Source: an uncultured Pseudomonadota bacterium (GTDB taxonomy: Bacteria; Myxococcota_A; UBA796; GCA-2862545). From it: a stretch of 7,292 bases of DNA. The first letter of the stretch is position 1, and every line of letters begins with the position of its first letter. A program made the position numbers and the translations under genes. The stretch spans positions 1-7,292 of the forward strand of contig CALATR010000353.1 of assembly GCA_937891875.1 (NCBI GenBank), given 5' to 3'. The notes under the pieces were generated by a model. It searched no databases. It was given only the letters and a program-made list of their open reading frames with translations, and was not told the DNA's origin. Below, one piece after another: positions 6,208-7,292 of this stretch.

Positions 6208-7292
6208 ATGAGTGACCTCATCATCGGTGCCATCGTTGGACGATTCCGAATCGAGGCTCAGCTCGGCTCGGGAGGCATGGCCGACGTCTATCGTGTGTCA
6301 CACCTTGATCTCGGCGTGCAGAGGGCGCTGAAGGTCCTGCGGCTTCAGGACTCGGACATCCAGAAGCGATTCTCGCGAGAAGGCAGGATTCAGGCGCAGC
6401 TGAAGCACGAGAACATCGTCGAAGTGGTCGACACGATGGATGTCCGGGGCAGTCCAGCGCTGGTGCTGGAGTACGTATCAGGTGGGAATCTGTCCGAAGC
6501 GATTTCCGCCCGTTCACTCGACTGGGAGCAGCGAGAGCGGATCGCCCTCGGGATCTTCGCAGCGGTGGAGGCGGCCCATGAGCGGAAGATCATCCACCGC
6601 GACCTGAAGCCCGCCAATGTGCTGCTCGACGACCGCGGGGGCAACCTGGTCGCGAAGGTCGCTGACTTCGGGATCGCGAGGGTGCTGCGGCCAGATGGGC
6701 TCGGCGGAAGGCAGCTGCCGCTGACAGCAGAGAACGTGTCGGCGGGCACCATCCGCTACGCCGCTCCCGAGCAGCTCGGAGACGCCCGCGCAGCGGACGA
6801 GCGCTCGGACATCTGGTCCATCGGGGCGATCCTCTACGAGCTCGTGTGTGGGGACCGTCCTTTTCCTGGACCCTCGGTCACACCTTCGCTCTCGTCGCTG
6901 ACCGACCTGGCCCCCGGCGTTCCGAAGAGAGCGACCGACGCCGTGGTCGCTGCGCTCAAGATCGACCCCGATGAGCGTTGCGCCACCGTGGCCGAGCTCC
7001 GCGACATCTGGACCGGCGTCGCGCGGCCGCGAGGCGGGGGAGGACGGGCGGGGCCCAAGCGTCGTGGGCGTGGCCCGTTGGGCTACACCTTCGGCTCCTG
7101 TGCCGTCGTGGTGGGGCTCGGCGTGGTTGGTCTGGGGCTGGTGGGCGTGCTGGCGGGCGCCCTGCTGTCGAACCGGACTTCGACGAACGAGGGCGAGGCG
7201 GACTCGGACGCGATCGCGGAGGTAGTGTCTCCGGTAGATTCCGACACCGTCGAAGTCGTCGATGAGCCCGTGGACTCGGACGAGGGGGACAA
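6208..7292 (+). CDS. PknB-type transmembrane Ser/Thr protein kinase, 3'-partial
   Basis: Predicted Hanks-type kinase that transfers ATP phosphate to Ser/Thr of target proteins at the inner face of the membrane. 361 codons are visible and the C-terminus is cut by the window edge. Kinase domain about 12-270: glycine loop GSGGMADV (20-27), ATP lysine Lys42 (ALKVL), likely helix-C Glu58, catalytic loop HRDLKPAN (130-137), DFG (153-155), activation-segment GT (180-181), APE (186-188), DIWS (201-204) and a late Arg257. All catalytic residues are present, so it should be active. A basic Gly/Arg stretch (273-289) leads into one Gly/Val-rich transmembrane helix (about 297-320). An external acidic tail rich in Asp, Glu and Ser follows, with PVDSD twice (342-346, 354-358). 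ATG at 6208 gives the normal N-terminus for the family; its ribosome site is weak. It diverges from the STAND operon. Partnership with the operon is inference. Confidence 0.97.
   Translation, partial: MSDLIIGAIVGRFRIEAQLGSGGMADVYRVSHLDLGVQRALKVLRLQDSDIQKRFSREGRIQAQLKHENIVEVVDTMDVRGSPALVLEYVSGGNLSEAISARSLDWEQRERIALGIFAAVEAAHERKIIHRDLKPANVLLDDRGGNLVAKVADFGIARVLRPDGLGGRQLPLTAENVSAGTIRYAAPEQLGDARAADERSDIWSIGAILYELVCGDRPFPGPSVTPSLSSLTDLAPGVPKRATDAVVAALKIDPDERCATVAELRDIWTGVARPRGGGGRAGPKRRGRGPLGYTFGSCAVVVGLGVVGLGLVGVLAGALLSNRTSTNEGEADSDAIAEVVSPVDSDTVEVVDEPVDSDEGD

Overview
This is a GC-rich window with no large gaps. All of it is explained by one three-gene operon on the minus strand and one gene on the plus strand that diverges from it. 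The long reading frames in other phases are antisense shadows of the kind expected in GC-rich DNA. A transmembrane Hanks-type Ser/Thr kinase beside a large STAND ATPase with a WD-like propeller fits a multicellular or predatory, signalling-rich bacterium. A Myxococcota-like (deltaproteobacterial) lineage is my best guess. Actinomycetota remain possible, because nothing in the window is taxonomically decisive.

Minus-strand operon, in transcription order: (1) a 403-residue protein of no family I recognise (6136 to 4925); (2) a 222-residue protein, also unrecognised, helical then beta-rich (4928 to 4260); (3) a protein of at least 1421 residues that runs off the left edge (4263 to 1). Both junctions are 4-base stop/start overlaps (ATGA, then GTGA), each with a Shine-Dalgarno sequence inside the upstream gene, so the three proteins are probably made together.

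The large protein is the centrepiece. Its order is a small N-terminal beta-rich segment, a domain that resembles the Lon (S16) peptidase fold with candidate Ser90/Lys138 dyad residues, a textbook nSTAND1 NTPase, one transmembrane helix, a helical linker and a long degenerate beta-propeller ending in a clear WD blade. Basic residues before the helix suggest that the peptidase-like domain and the NTPase are cytoplasmic and the propeller is outside the membrane.

Plus strand: 71 bases separate the operon from a divergent PknB-type Ser/Thr kinase with all catalytic motifs, a juxtamembrane basic stretch, one transmembrane helix and an acidic external tail cut by the right edge (6208 to 7292).

Working hypothesis (inference): this is a membrane-anchored, ATP-switched receptor with a Lon-like effector, two co-translated proteins of unknown role and possibly a kinase partner. 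It resembles STAND-centred biological-conflict or programmed-response systems, but the Lon-like effector and the two unknown partners do not match an arrangement I know.
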